Source of the DNA: Athripsodes cinereus
Lineage: Eukaryota; Arthropoda; Insecta; Trichoptera; Leptoceridae
NCBI GenBank assembly: GCA_947579605.1
Contig: OX388313.1
Location: 2,232,001-2,296,000, forward strand
Direction of reading: 5' to 3'
DNA length: 64,000 bases
The notes below the pieces were generated by a model. That model did no database searches. It had not been told where the DNA came from and was given only the letters and a program-made list of their open reading frames with translations. Position 1 is the stretch's first letter, and each line of letters begins with the position of its first letter. Positions 44,801 to 56,282 of the stretch are shown piece after piece. The position numbers and the translations under genes were made by a program.

Positions 44801-45769
44801 TTGGTTCTTATAATTTATTTTTCATTATTAATAAATAATTTTTGAATCCGATGCATATCTCTATTTTGTAGTTGACAATTATGGATTTTGTTCTTTTTGC
44901 GCTCTGGTAATTCATGGGATCTTAACTGCTTTATTTATTGATTAAATCTTTATTGTTTACTTCTAATTTATCGTGTAAACTGTTTGTGTCCCTTATAACA
45001 ATTAAATAAATAGATAGATAAAGTTTAAATCCCACCGTAATTTATGGTACACTCTGTATATTATATTATGTCTATAGGTAGTAAGTACGAGGTACAATTG
45101 TTTGTTATTCGTAGCTGCGATAAAGCCTGCCGTTGTTAGTCTGTCGCTAATGAATATTGTATTAAATCTGAAAGTCAAACCTCATTCCGGCTTTCGGAAA
45201 ATCACTTAGTGGAATTATTTTGATAAATATTTTACATCATGTTGTTACTATAACACTCAATTACATGACATGTTGTTGTTAATGTATGTTTTATTTTATT
45301 GTGAATCTGGAGTTTAATCCCAACGTGGTTTTGCTCTGGAATAATAATCGAAAATCTTAGAAATGTTAAATAGTTGAAGGTGAATTTAAAAATAAAACAC
45401 TATCGTTTTAACTTCCACGTGACTTTTTTATCTGCGCTTTTAACCATTTGGAGACTATCGACTCAATCTTCAGGCGATTAAATTACAATGGGTTTATGTT
45501 TAAAATGCTTAATAATTGATTTATTTTGTAAATCAAATTATTTCAATTTGAAAATATATCATGACCGTGTCACGTACAATGGACAAATTAATCAAAAAAA
45601 ATCTACTTTATTGATTTTTATCGAGAGAGGCGTCTTTTCTATTTTGAAAACATAGTCAATTATGGGATTAGTTTGGCAATCTTTGACATTTTTAGAAACA
45701 GATAATATTCATACAATTATACATATTTTTACGACACTGATAAAAATAAAGCGAGAAAAGCTTTAAACC
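44801..45769. other. AT-rich DNA with a decayed hammerhead-like motif
   Basis: Minus CTGAAGA at 45473-45467 is followed by a GAG/CTC stem and CAAA instead of GAAA. Downstream CGTGGAAGTTAAAAC..AGTGTTTTA resembles the region after core A. Otherwise nothing. Confidence 0.3.
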
Positions 45770-46180
45770 AATGGTAGCGCTAACACTTGCAAATAAACGG
45801 AAACTGAGGTGTGTACAGCGTGCCATGGAGAGACAAATGCTAGGCATTAGCTTGAGAGACAAAATAAGGAACGAAACGATCCGACAAAAGACAAAAGTTG
45901 TCGACATTGTAGATAAAGTCTCCAAGCTGAAATGGCAATGGGCTGGTCATGTGGCAAGGCGAGAGGATGGCAGGTGGACTTCCAGAATTCTTGAATGGAG
46001 GCCGTGGGAGGACAAAAGAAGTGTTGGAAGACCCCAAAAAAGATGGGTCGACGATATTGTCCAAGTGATGGGGAAACAGTGGTGTCGAGTTGCTCGAGAT
46101 CGAAAAGTATGGAAAAGTTTTGAAGAGGCCTATATTCAGCAGTGGAGAGAAGAAGGCTAGCAGTAAGTAAGTAAGTAAGC
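45770..46180 (+). mobile_element. RTE-type LINE 3' end (family E), open C-terminal frame
   Basis: An open frame to TAG 46158 reads RCVQRAMERQMLGISLRDK, KLKWQWAGHVARREDGRW, EWRPWEDKRSVGRPQKRWVD and FEEAYIQQW. L-K-W-Q-W-A-G-H-V-A-R-R and V-G-R-P..R-W-x-D-D are the hallmark blocks of an RTE-like clade common in moths. A (TAAG)n tail at 46162-46178 marks the 3' end. 5'-truncated; no RT core. Confidence 0.85.
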
Positions 46181-47555
46181 GTATGGAAGAGGCAATATAA
46201 AATGACTCTAGTTAAAAATATGTCAACAGAGGTATGCATATATAATAAATAGTTTGTTGATTTTCTACAATATTAAATAATATTGTAGAAAAAAAGCATG
46301 TATTACTTACTTTCTCTAAGTAAGAACAGTAAAAAAAGAAATGACTCTTTAAGGATCGGTGGTAACGTAAAAAAATAATTTAAAGATTTAATCGATATAT
46401 GAGTAGGTACACAAGTCATTGTTGTCATTATCGGTATCCTTAATTAGCTTAATACTAAAACCCTGCCCTTATCGTAAAGTTCAACCAAGTCTGATAATAA
46501 AATCAGGGCTTAGTGTGCTTAAAGTTTTAGGTCAGAACTAAAAGCAAGTCACTTACATCAAATACAGTGGTATACTAGTAGCAAAATTGGAACTTAGTAC
46601 GAGAAAATAATGAGGATTACTATGATTTTTATTAATAAAGAAAACAACAGCGAAGGTTGTTTATTAAATTTTCTGCCTAAAATTGGGGTTGACTTTTAAA
46701 TCTACCACCACGGAAGTGTGATAAAAAAATATCCGTCCTAGGTATTTTATTAGAGTAGTAGTGTTTGTTTATAATACTATTAGCACTCGTATTCATAAAA
46801 TACTTTTTAAACCTTGATTTACTATCCCTAGATTATCTGAGAGTAGAGTTATCTTTCTCAGATTATCTAGGGATAATAACTATGATAATATTTTATCGAA
46901 CTGTTTTATTTCATAATTGATTATATTTGACAATTGTAATGAATAAGTATTATATGTTTGACGAGTTCAAACGCCCGCATAATTAAGGAGTAAAAAATTA
47001 AAATAAAATATTATTTGTTAATTTTTCAAAAAGCAGTTATTATTTATTTTTTAGAATGCAATAAAAACAATAATTTACATATATCTGGGAGTATTTACAT
47101 ATTTTAGCCAGAAATATAAATGGAATAACTTGTTCATCCGCGAATAATCTATATTTTAGCCAGACTAAAGGACCGGAATATCAGCAAAACCATGATTGTG
47201 AGGGCCAACGTGAAGTTTAAAAATAACCCAGGTGATTATTGAGTTTGATGTAATTATTAACAAACATATAAGGGGTCAACGATGCGTAGAATGTACGGGA
47301 TTTTATTACTTTGAACACAATAATTTATTAATTAAAGTAATTAGATAGAGGCGTAGTGAACGTAATGATAGAGGTTAAGGGTTGAAAGAAAACCATTTAG
47401 AAGATAAGAAAGTGGAGGATTTTGATTTGATTAATTTTGTGTAACCGTACTGTAAACAGCCGTAGCACAGCAATTTTATTTTAATCATTGATTGAAATAA
47501 AGCTTGCACGAGTTTGTAATATAATATAATTATATTGATTTAAAATTAAATTAAT
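46181..47555. other. AT-rich DNA with two small inverted repeats
   Basis: A 13-bp-arm hairpin (TTTCTACAATATT..AATATTGTAGAAA) lies near 46262-46291. A 20-bp inverted repeat (TATCCCTAGATTATCTGAGA, one mismatch) lies at 46823-46842/46856-46875. No gene. Confidence 0.5.
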
Positions 47556-47825
47556 CTACTACTGTTTACTATACCAACACGGCATATGTGAGGTACCACT
47601 ACCCTGGTGAGGTAGTCAGCAGACCAGCTGAATGTAATAAATATGGAAACTCTCCCTTTCATAACAACAAAGATTTTAGACATTCAGGATGGATGGCAAA
47701 CCAGTTCGCTGAATTTCAGATATAAAATGTGTTTTGTTTTTTTTTTAAATGCCTTCCGTTTATAGGATACCTACTCTAAAAATACGCAAAAGAATGAGAG
47801 GTAATTTTTTTGCCAGGTGCTACAC
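47556..47825 (-). mobile_element. SINE, RTE-tailed family, long diverged copy
   Basis: ACTATACCAACACGGCATAT, GGTAGTCAGCAGACCAGCTG, then the distal unit CAGGATGG.TGG..CCAGTTCGCTGAATT and GCCAGGTGCTACAC. Same order as 20117-20345. A short insertion (GAGGTACCACTACCCTGG) interrupts the CCCCAC..GTGGGG block. Confidence 0.55.
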
Positions 47826-48740
47826 TTGGAAATTAATACCTGAGATATTTTTATTTTTAGTAAGTTTGTCTTAATGTTTTTTTAAAGAAAGTTCATAGTG
47901 ATATGAAATGTAGATATATGTGTTGAAGAATGTTTTATAAAAAAAAACTACGAACATTTTATATTCAATAAAATGATGTTTTTTTCACTGTGGATTTTAC
48001 CAGATTCAGAGAATAGTTTCTAATAATGGATGTCTACCCGAAAAGCTTCTAGGTCTAGTAATGTTCATAATGAAAGTAAACAGTGTTTTTTTTTCATAAA
48101 CTCATTGAAACGAATTTTCACAAAGTTTGTAGTAACAAAGTACCTACAATCATTTTTCATATTCAATTGAAGATTTTCATTTACAAAATTGTGCAATAAA
48201 CGACAAAAATATCCATAATAGAACATTCATTTATCATCATATAAAGTTTACGAACTTAATTAATTAAAATCGAGCAAGCAAATAAAATTAATCACAGGAT
48301 AGTGAAAAACAAAAAAACAATAAAAACAAACATAAATTATGAAAGTAATAACAATATAATTAATACAAACGGGGAGATAGCTACATTAATAAATTATGAA
48401 AATGGTTGTTTAGTAAATAGTTAGGAATTTCTTTGAACTCTGGGTTAATTGGTTAAATATATGGATAAAATAATAAATATATCACACCGTGATACATTTA
48501 TTTGTATCTTTTTATTATATAAGTATATTTATAAAGCCGTTTTAAAAATATATTTATTTTGGGCTTACAAGCCCTGGTTATTCTGATATAAGATTTATTT
48601 CGGATTAAATCAAAACTTTACCATACATTGTATTGTTTTGTACATACTCAATCTTACACCAAAATTAAAATCATTCGATTAATGCACAACTTGTTCTACT
48701 ACTTTTCTTCGATAACGACACCTCCCACAAGGAGATATAA
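47826..48740. other. AT-rich DNA, nothing recognised
   Basis: No convincing feature. Confidence 0.4.
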
Positions 48741-48741
48741 G

Positions 48742-49036
48742 AATTCAGTAATCAGATATAAGAAATCAATAATCAGGATTACATAAATGAAATCAATAAT
48801 CAGAACTGTACAAACGATACAAATAATCAGGAATATATAAATGAAATCAGTGATCAAAGTTCCGTAAACAAAATCAAAAATCATGACTAAATAAACAAAA
48901 TCAATAATTAGAAATGTATAAGCGATAACAAGAAACAAGATCAGGAATATATATATAAAATCAGGGATCAGAGCTTTGTAAACAAAATCAATAATCAAAG
49001 CGATATAAAAAAATCAATAAACAAAGGTGTATAAAT
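48742..49036. repeat. 27-bp minisatellite, about 11 units
   Basis: The unit is AAATCAATAATCAGRAYTRT followed by about 7 bp (ATAAATG/TAAACA-like). Most units are exactly 27 bp; one irregular unit lies near 48923-48955. Because the period is a multiple of three, a minus-strand frame (48998-48699) stays open and reads as a hydrophobic 9-residue repeat (IIDFVYLVM-like). I treat that frame as a by-product. Confidence 0.85.
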
Positions 49037-49553
49037 GTTTTTTTTTATCATTGTATGTAGGTTTATTAAATAATAGAATTTAATCTCACATTTTTTCTTT
49101 ATAGGAGGTAGAGTGTAGGTACAAAATGTTGCGTTGTATTTTTCCTTTATTCTGTATTTTCATTATACGGCGTAATTTTTCTTGTTTCTTCTTCCATTTT
49201 ATATCCGACGATTCATTTGGATAGGCAGTAAGCACTAGATGTACGCTAGGTTATTATCTCATTCAATTTGTCGTCTAAGCCCCATCCCTCTTCCCTTTCA
49301 TTCTAACATACATACACTCACCTTCTATCATCCAACGATATATTATCTACAGTTTTAGGAATACAGATCTTGGCACTAAGTCGTTAATCTATAAAAAGTT
49401 GAAAATTAACGAAGTAAAAAAAAAAATTTTCTTCAAAAAAAAAAAATATTTCGGAGAATAGTTGAGAATAAACTCGATAGAAATTGATAAAAAATTGAAA
49501 ATTGGTTGGGAGTTGGTTAAAAAAATGAAAATGGGAATATTTATTTGAAAGAG
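49037..49553. other. AT-rich DNA, nothing recognised
   Basis: No convincing feature. Confidence 0.4.
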
Positions 49554-49780
49554 GGGGTGTGAGAAAGCACGGACGTCTAAGAACTACGTAGCTTGACTAA
49601 GCGGATCAAATTATCAAGGACGGTCGCGTGTTGAGTAAGAAGAATCGGTGTGCATATATGAGAAATTGGATGTATGTAGAGTAAGCGAAAGAAGTAGGTA
49701 TGTAAGGATAAATCAACATGGCGTTCCGTTCTCTCTGCCTACCCCACCTTGAACACGGCGTAAGGTTATAGTAAAGTTGA
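49554..49780 (+). mobile_element. RTE-type LINE 3' end (family A), decayed copy
   Basis: DGRVLSKKNRCAYMRNWMYV is the counterpart of DGHVLSTLNRRACMRNCMTV in the 39283 copy, followed by a stop, AKEVG, shifted frames and TCTCTGCCTACCCCACCTTG. Frame shifts and stops show decay. Confidence 0.7.
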
Positions 49781-49913
49781 GTATAGCAGAAAAATTTATT
49801 AAATTTTTATTATTAAAAAAAAAAATTTAACCTTTCAATGCCTTCTAAAAATGCTTCGTTAGTTGGTTGGTTGTTTGGTTCGTTACTTCTTAAAGGGGTA
49901 AGGCTTCCTGAGT

Positions 49914-50125
49914 AATTTAAAGAAGTAGTCAATTCAGCGAACTAATGTTTTTATTTCAACTGTAGGACATTAACTATAATTTAACTGTAGGACATTAACT
50001 ATAATTTAAAGAAGTAGTCAATTTAGCGAACTAATGTTTTTATTTCAACTGTAGGACATTAACTATAATTTAAAGAAGTAGTCAATTCAGCGAACTAATG
50101 TTTTTTTTTTCAACTGTAGGACATT
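49914..50125 (+). repeat. 64-bp-class tandem repeat (partly nested)
   Basis: TTTAAAGAAGTAGTCAATTC, AGCGAACTAATGTTTTT and CAACTGTAGGACATTAACTA recur three times, with one extra truncated unit near 49979-50003. It leads directly into the 284-bp repeat. Confidence 0.8.
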
Positions 50126-50668
50126 AACTATAATTCGCATTATATGTATTTTAAATAATTAACTTCGTTAATTCCTTATTAACGGATAAACAATAAACAA
50201 TGTTAAACATCAGGTCAACTACTGTGCCTAGCTCTGGTATTTTATATAAATAAACTAAGTCCTGGACCTATTTTATCCTATCTAAAAACTCAAAGCAATA
50301 ACACACTAAGTCCTACATAATATATTCGACTAGTAATACTAAATTATTTTTGTAATCAATGTTGATACCTTGTTTGGATACTGTGTTTTTATTTCAACTG
50401 TAGGACATTAACTATAATTTGCATTCTATGTATTTTAAATAATTAACTCAGTTAATTCCTTATTAACGGATAAACAATAAACAGTGTTAAACATCAGGTC
50501 AACTACTGTGCCTAGCTCTGGTATTTTATATAAATAAACTAAGTCCTGGACCTATTTTATCCTATCTAAAAACTAAAAGCAATAACACACTAAGTCCTAC
50601 ATAATATATTCGACTAGTAATACTAAATTATTTTTGTAATCAATGTTGATACCTTGTTTGGATACTGT
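50101..50668 (+). repeat. 284-bp tandem duplication
   Basis: CAACTGTAGGACATTAACTA at 50111 and 50395 begins two units ending TTTGGATACTGT at 50384 and 50668. The units differ by a few substitutions and share AACGGATAAACAATAAACA and CTAAGTCCTGGACC. Recent unequal exchange or a satellite seed. Confidence 0.85.
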
Positions 50669-50689
50669 AAGTAAATGTTTATGAATGTA

Positions 50690-51060
50690 AGCAATTTATT
50701 TAGCACTATCTCTTTCCGTTTAAGCAATGTGTTAGCGCCATCTCTTTCCATTTTACCATAGTTTTATGATTATCCAAATAGTTTGCATTTACTCTATCTC
50801 TTTCTATTTTAGTAAAGATTTAATTTGATGCAAGGACAAAATGACGTCATAATATCTCTATCTCATGCTATTCAATTAAACGTAGGTTGATTGTCAAATG
50901 GTCTTAATAATGCATAGATTCAAATATGTTGACGTCCTTCTATTTGAGAATAGTTTTATTATAATCCAAATCATGTAAAGATTACCCAATGCTATCTCTT
51001 TCTACTTTAGGCAAGGTTTTATTATAGTCTCAATCAGTTACACTGACTCTCCCCTTTAGC
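50690..51060. repeat. Cluster of CTATCTCTTTC motifs
   Basis: RCNCTATCTCTTTC-like strings occur at about 50706, 50738, 50788 and 50993, each followed by a T-rich stretch. Spacing is irregular. Possibly a degraded non-autonomous element. Confidence 0.4.
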
Positions 51061-52040
51061 TTCCTAAGTGAATGCTTCTATTATGCTATTACTAAGCTCC
51101 GAAGCTCGATATTTCAAAGTGCCCTCAGGGTAACCCTCAATTAAATTATTTTCGTTTTTTATATTCAGTAAATTTCAATGATACCAATTTATAGGGGACA
51201 CTTTGACATATAAAATGCATCACGATGAAATTAGCCTATCACCTCACACTATGGCTAGTTATTTTCATCATAATTATTCAAATTTGGTTGCTTTTTCGTA
51301 TCCAGTTTTGATAAAAGGCTAATAATAATATATATTTTAATGAGCTTGTAAGACACACCATCTGTCAAACAAATTCAATTACAAAATAGTTGTCCAAGAT
51401 AAGGTTAGGTCTATTAGGTAATATTAATGAGTTTTAAGAGCTACCTCAAATAAGGCTTACCCTTAGACTGCATTGAGAAAATAAACCTATGAAATGTTAT
51501 AATAAATATAGGTATTGTTGTAAACATAACGACACAAACAACAGAGTTTGAATGCGGACGACCCTTGATTAATTACATAATGCGTTACTAAGGATTTGAA
51601 GATCCTTTGAACAAAGTATCGCTCGTAAAATTGTAGTTAGTACTACAAACATACATACTTCTAATTATTTTATATTGGGTAGTTATGTCACATAATTAGG
51701 AACAGTGGATTGAAGGATACAAAAACAAATCTATCCTAAATACTTTGTACTATAAAATTAATGATAGAATCTTTCGGATATAGCCGATAATTTTCTAATA
51801 ATTAATCCTTACAAATAAACCCTTTCTTTTATGTTAAACGGGAAGAGCTTATGATGTGAAATTGCATACTAAAACTTCTAAGAATTTGTATTCAGAGAAA
51901 ACAAAAATAAGATGTATAAAATATCTAGAGTGTAAAATGTTTAGAAACAGTGTTAGAAATATTGAAAATTTATGTCTATAAATATTAATATCATTTAATT
52001 TCTTACAAGTAGGTTACCCAGTAAACTAACAAATGTATGT
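51061..52040. other. AT-rich DNA, nothing recognised
   Basis: No convincing feature. Confidence 0.4.
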
Positions 52041-52070
52041 AATAAACATGCAAGTCAATCTCTTCGTGCC
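52041..52070 (-). mobile_element. SINE fragment, RTE-tailed family (partial)
   Basis: AATAAACATGCAAGTCAATC and TCTTCGTGCC match the 5' part of the core in minus orientation. Confidence 0.35.
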
Positions 52071-52412
52071 TTTAATAAATATTCAGAAAAGAGTTATATT
52101 CCTGAAATAAAGAAGTTTGATATTATCTTATTAATAGCTCCATCACTCTTTCTTGTAAGTTTTTGAATGTTCTGATACCTCACGTTAAAGACAATAATTA
52201 ACATCTAAAATTCGGCGATGAGGCAGCCATCTTTCTGAATACCTTATTTTTTAATTGACAAAAAATACATTTTTTGAAATTTTGCATGTTATTCACTGAC
52301 ACAGTGAATAAATTTTATAGAGAAACCCATTTAATTTGAATAAATCAATATATCGAGCGAGTTAATTGCAAAGGCGCGATCTCATGCAACTAACCCAAAA
52401 TAAATGCACGTC

Positions 52413-52413
<1 letters not shown>
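52071..52413. other. AT-rich DNA, nothing recognised
   Basis: No convincing feature. Confidence 0.4.
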
Positions 52414-52479
<66 letters not shown>

Positions 52480-52640
52480 TATATCTGGGTTTTGTTATAA
52501 ACCCAAATACAACTTTATACACCTTCCACAGTAAGCTAAAAGCTTGTGTCGTGAAAGGGGAGTTTGCCGGCACCTGGGATCGAACCACGGACCCCTTGTT
52601 CAAGAGGCCGAGACTCTACCTCCAGGCTACCGACGAACTC
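52414..52640 (-). mobile_element. tRNA-derived SINE (family T), copy 2, with 60-base tail
   Basis: Minus strand starts GAGTTCGTCGGTAGCCTGG. The B box GGTTCGATCCC lies at 52586-52576. Body (CCCCTTTCACGACACAAGC, GCTTACTGTGGAAGG) and CCCAGATATATC match the 19383 copy. An uninterrupted run of 60 T on the plus strand (52414-52473) is its poly(A) tail. Such a pure long tail indicates a very recent insertion, or an assembly-length uncertainty. Confidence 0.9.
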
Positions 52641-52742
52641 GGTCTGCAGTTGATCATTTGGCTGCTTTTGTGGCATATGCTGTGATGGTCCGTAAATATC
52701 TCATTTCACAAAAATAACAAAATTTACGATATAATTTTTTTC

Positions 52743-53190
52743 AGTAATTTATTTATACCTATATTTATTTAATCACCATTCACGGCGCCAGCCTTATACA
52801 TGTCAAAGATTTAAATTCATTATTATTAGTTACCTACATATATAGTATACTCGTACACATCATTATCATGACTAAAGGCTAAAAAATTCAGTTGAAATAA
52901 AACAAAACGATGATCACAGTATGAATTATGAAAAGAAAAACAATTAACACTTTATTTGTCAATTCAATAGTATTCTTAATCAATATTCAATAAACAACTA
53001 GGAGTACCTATTTAGAATGGTGGAATTGGTGAACGTTGTCCATGAACACCGAAAGTGATCACTTAAGCCAACCTAGAGCCAATTCGTAATCGTTGGGACA
53101 CCTTTCTCACTTCTTCCGAATAGATTTTACACAATGTTGCAATGTGTAGACATGGTTCTCCAATCGAGGTTTCTGATTAGTACCTATTTA
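52743..53190 (-). mobile_element. Retroelement 3' region: family D tail plus family U repeat
   Basis: Minus strand has the family U block (CTCGATTGGAGAACC, CGGAAGAAGTGAGAAAGG, TTGGCTCTAGG; 53170-53080), then GGTGTTCATGGACAACGTTC (53060-53030), and further on the ..GCCGTGAATGG.. and TAAATAAATAT tail at 52743-52810. They may be parts of one LINE, with the coding region decayed (several stops). The join is inferred from order and strand only. Confidence 0.4.
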
Positions 53191-54040
53191 TGTACGTATT
53201 TCAAACAAAAATAAATGGGGTGTCAAGTAGGTACATAGTATAAGTCTTAAAAAAGTAATGAAAAAATAATCGAAAAAAAATAATAATAAAATGAACCACA
53301 AAATTAAATTACATTTATGTCCACAAACATTATAATTATAACAATTACTTTAAGCGGTAATCAAGGAGAATAATAAAATTGACATTATTTTTGTTCATAT
53401 TTATCAATCTTACATTATAATTATGTTCCATTTTATTGAAACAATTTTTGATTAATGATAAGTAATAATTAATGATTTGGGTAATTGAGTTTTGAATTAT
53501 ATATCAGCCCACCTGGTAAATTCATGATACAGTTTTATTTATTATTATGATCGCTTGTATTATAGAATCAATTTATTATTAAAAAAGATGAAATTAAGAT
53601 ATAGGTAATATGTGTATCTACAAAAAACATTGTATTAGAGAACTGAGTGAATACAAAAGCTAGAACTTTGATAAGAATTATTTTTATTTATTAGTTCTTC
53701 TAACAGCTGTCTTTAACGAGAACCTCAGAAACTTGCAAAACTTAAAAAGAGATCGACTTATTTTGTTCTAGAGATTACACAAGACTTATATTTCATTCAC
53801 TGTGTCGGTGTTTGGGAAGTAAAATTTCTTGATGTTTTTCGTTTTATTTAATCGATTGACAATGTCTTAACAAAACGAAAGATAAGGATCAAAGAAAGGA
53901 TGATCCTAGGATTTCACAGCTAGGTTAGTACAATAGAAAACTTATTTAGTGGCTCTCTGTCTATTCCTTTAAGCTAACAGTCTAAAGGTATAGTATAGCT
54001 GAAAAGCTATGATTTGTAGGTAATAAAATATAATACAACG
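53191..54040. other. AT-rich DNA, one short shared motif
   Basis: 53786-53830 (TTCACTGTGTCGGTGTTTGG, GAAGTAAAATTTC) matches the 71-bp insertion at 63349-63419. Otherwise nothing. Confidence 0.4.
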
Positions 54041-54071
54041 TTTCACTTAGATCTCTAGCAAGCATCTTCAC
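54041..54071 (-). ncRNA. Hammerhead-ribozyme-like core D (degenerate)
   Basis: Minus strand reads GTGAAGA, then TGCTTGCTAGAGATCTAAGT (can form a CTT..TAG/CTA..AAG stem), then GAAACGTTGTA. The first core base is G instead of C. Related to core A. Confidence 0.35.
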
Positions 54072-54824
54072 ATTACCAATCTTTGAAAATGTGGCTAGCA
54101 TCTTCTTGCCACCCGTTCCTGAACATGTAGTTTTTTCGATTATAAGCACCCATTTTTATTGAATTAAATACATTTCAATATTACATGTTTTATAACAGCA
54201 ATACTAATAAGTAATTACTTAATACAAAAAAAAAAACAGTTTAATTTAACATGTCGTCAAGGGTGAAAAACAACCCTTTTAAAACAACAAAAATAATATT
54301 GTTGTATCACTATAAATGTATTTAATATTAATTACTAAATAACTAAAACAATAAAGACAAAAGCATTTTACTTAACTAATAATACAATAATTGTTTGATT
54401 AAATTGTGAAAAAATAAAGTAACAATATTAAGTTAATTATCACTAGCTGTGAATGCGGCTTCGCTTGGGATATAAACATTAAAATTGTCAAGTAAATAGT
54501 TGTTCATGTAAAAAATACTTTTCTGAGATATGTCTAAAAATTAAGTTATTTTAAAAATTGGTCATAAATTTGGCGACATGCTTTTATTCAAGCAAAATTT
54601 TAACTATTTATTCTTGGTATTCCAGATTTTTTTTAAATTATTGAAATATTTAACGAATGATGATAATGCAAAATGTTTTAATATGATGTGAAAAACATTT
54701 TAAATCTCATTCAAATTCGATTTTTGCTACTCTCTTGAAATTACTGTCGTTCATCTTTAGAGCTTAAGAGCAATGCTATGACCAAAATGTTGATGACATA
54801 GTTTTAAACACATTGAAATACATT

Positions 54825-54855
<31 letters not shown>

Positions 54856-55029
54856 TAATGCCTTGTACCCGTTGCCGGGTATTATTGAGAGACTGAATTT
54901 AATCGAGCATCCTGTCGACGGTGCCATCTAAGGTGACTGTGAAGGCCGATTCTGGACAGTCACACTTTTTCACATTCGGGACAAGGCTGCTCTTCGTTTA
55001 TGATGGGTCTGCGAGTTGTTCGATTTTGC
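54072..55029. other. AT-rich DNA, nothing recognised
   Basis: (AAT)n microsatellite at 54829-54853. 54855-55030 is GC-richer and precedes a LINE fragment; it may be part of it, but the frames are not convincing. Confidence 0.35.
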
Positions 55030-55203
55030 GGGCCGCTATAGTCGGAACTCGCAGAAGGCAAAAGGAACAGGGGAGGCCAGCGGAAACGGTTCAAAGATGT
55101 CCTACACAACACCTTGAAGGACATCAACGCTCAAGATGACTGGGAGAAGATGGCGGGTGACCGCACGAAATGGCGGAAAACCATTTATGACATTTATAAA
55201 TAA
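55030..55203 (+). mobile_element. LINE C-terminal fragment
   Basis: Frame reads SELAEGKRNRGGQRKRFKD, VLHNTLKDINAQDDWEKMAG, DRTKWRKTIYD and a stop at 55201. R-G-G-Q-x-K-R-F-K-D..W-E..A-x-D-R-x-x-W-R is a standard LINE C-terminal pattern. This frame runs against the longer overlapping ORF at 54921-55139, which I regard as its shadow. Confidence 0.75.
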
Positions 55204-55744
55204 ATGAAGTATATTATAAGTATTATAACCTACAACGTTTTTGATGATGAAAGATGAAACCTAGAATAAATGTATTATTTTTATCTGTATTCCCTACTAA
55301 TGGTGTCTATGGAGGACACATTACAATTGTATTTACAAACAAACTCAAACAATTATACGGGGATGATTATTTTGTCAAAGCTATCATGGTAGCAGGGATT
55401 GACGGGGGTTGGAGGGAATGGGGGTGAAGGAGAATGGTGATATTAAGTAATTATAATTATTATTAACCTCCATTTTGTCGATCAATAAGTTCGATAAAAT
55501 GGATGAAATTAAATAAATTAATATTGACAGTTATGCTTTCCAGGTAAATGTTTTATCAGTTTTACTTACAATAATTATTTATAATACAATATCCAGAGGG
55601 TTCATTGCCTTTCTACAGATTGAATTTTGTTGTACCTATTATGAAATAAATAATTGAGAAATAAAATAATAATAAATAATTAATTAATTTCAGTGAAAAG
55701 TTTTCTCCCAAAGTTTATAAGCGCTAAGACTTGTTTTATTTTTA
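55204..55744. other. AT-rich DNA, nothing recognised
   Basis: No convincing feature. Confidence 0.4.
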
Positions 55745-56092
55745 ATGCCACCAAGATGACAACCTGTAGTTTTGTTCGGTTATTAATACCGTTGGTCCGT
55801 TGAGAACTCCACTTACTGAAAATATTACTACAGCTACTACTTCTTCTATAGAGGTTTTACGGCATATCCCACAGGTGGAAAAGCCAGTAGATTAGCTGCA
55901 TATAATAAACATGAAAGCTGCTCTCTCTATGTCAACAAAAATTAAGATATTGAAAATTTGTGGTACCTAAACCGCGTTGAAAAATTTAAAATGTAAAACG
56001 TTTTTTTCGAATAACTTCCTTTCACAGAACACTGGAAAACTAACGGAAAAGATTGGGAAACTAATTATTTGCCTGGTGCTCCATGTAATAAA
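55745..56092 (-). mobile_element. SINE, RTE-tailed family, with a facing partial copy
   Basis: 55835-55935 has a (TAC)-like tail, TTTTACGGCATATCCCACAG, GTAGATTAGCTGCATATAAT and ATGAAAGCTGCTCTC in minus orientation, then a weak distal unit to GCCTGGTGCTCCATG near 56083. 55745-55778 (GCCACCAAGATGACAACCTG) is a partial copy in plus orientation, repeating the inverted-pair layout seen at 20073-20345. Confidence 0.5.
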
Positions 56093-56282
56093 CCCACAGA
56101 AAATACCGTGATGATATAGAGAGATAGAAAAAAATATATTGTCGTATTGTATGGTTAATAGAATCTATGAGTTGTCGTGGAATGTTTTCATAAAACATCA
56201 CACACAAACCATTTAACGACATCTTCAATTCATCAAAGAGATAAGTATGCCAACCATTCTGAATGACTTATTTTATCAAAAC

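Noticed and set aside
48699..48998. 100-codon hydrophobic ORF on the minus strand
   Set aside because: It is the translation of a 27-bp minisatellite whose period is a multiple of three. No start context or family match.
48742..49036. CRISPR-like array (regular 27-bp units)
   Set aside because: Units are contiguous without distinct spacers, diverged, and in a eukaryotic context.
54921..55139. 72-codon ORF as a gene
   Set aside because: The LINE C-terminal motif runs in another frame of the same DNA (55030-55203); this one is its shadow.
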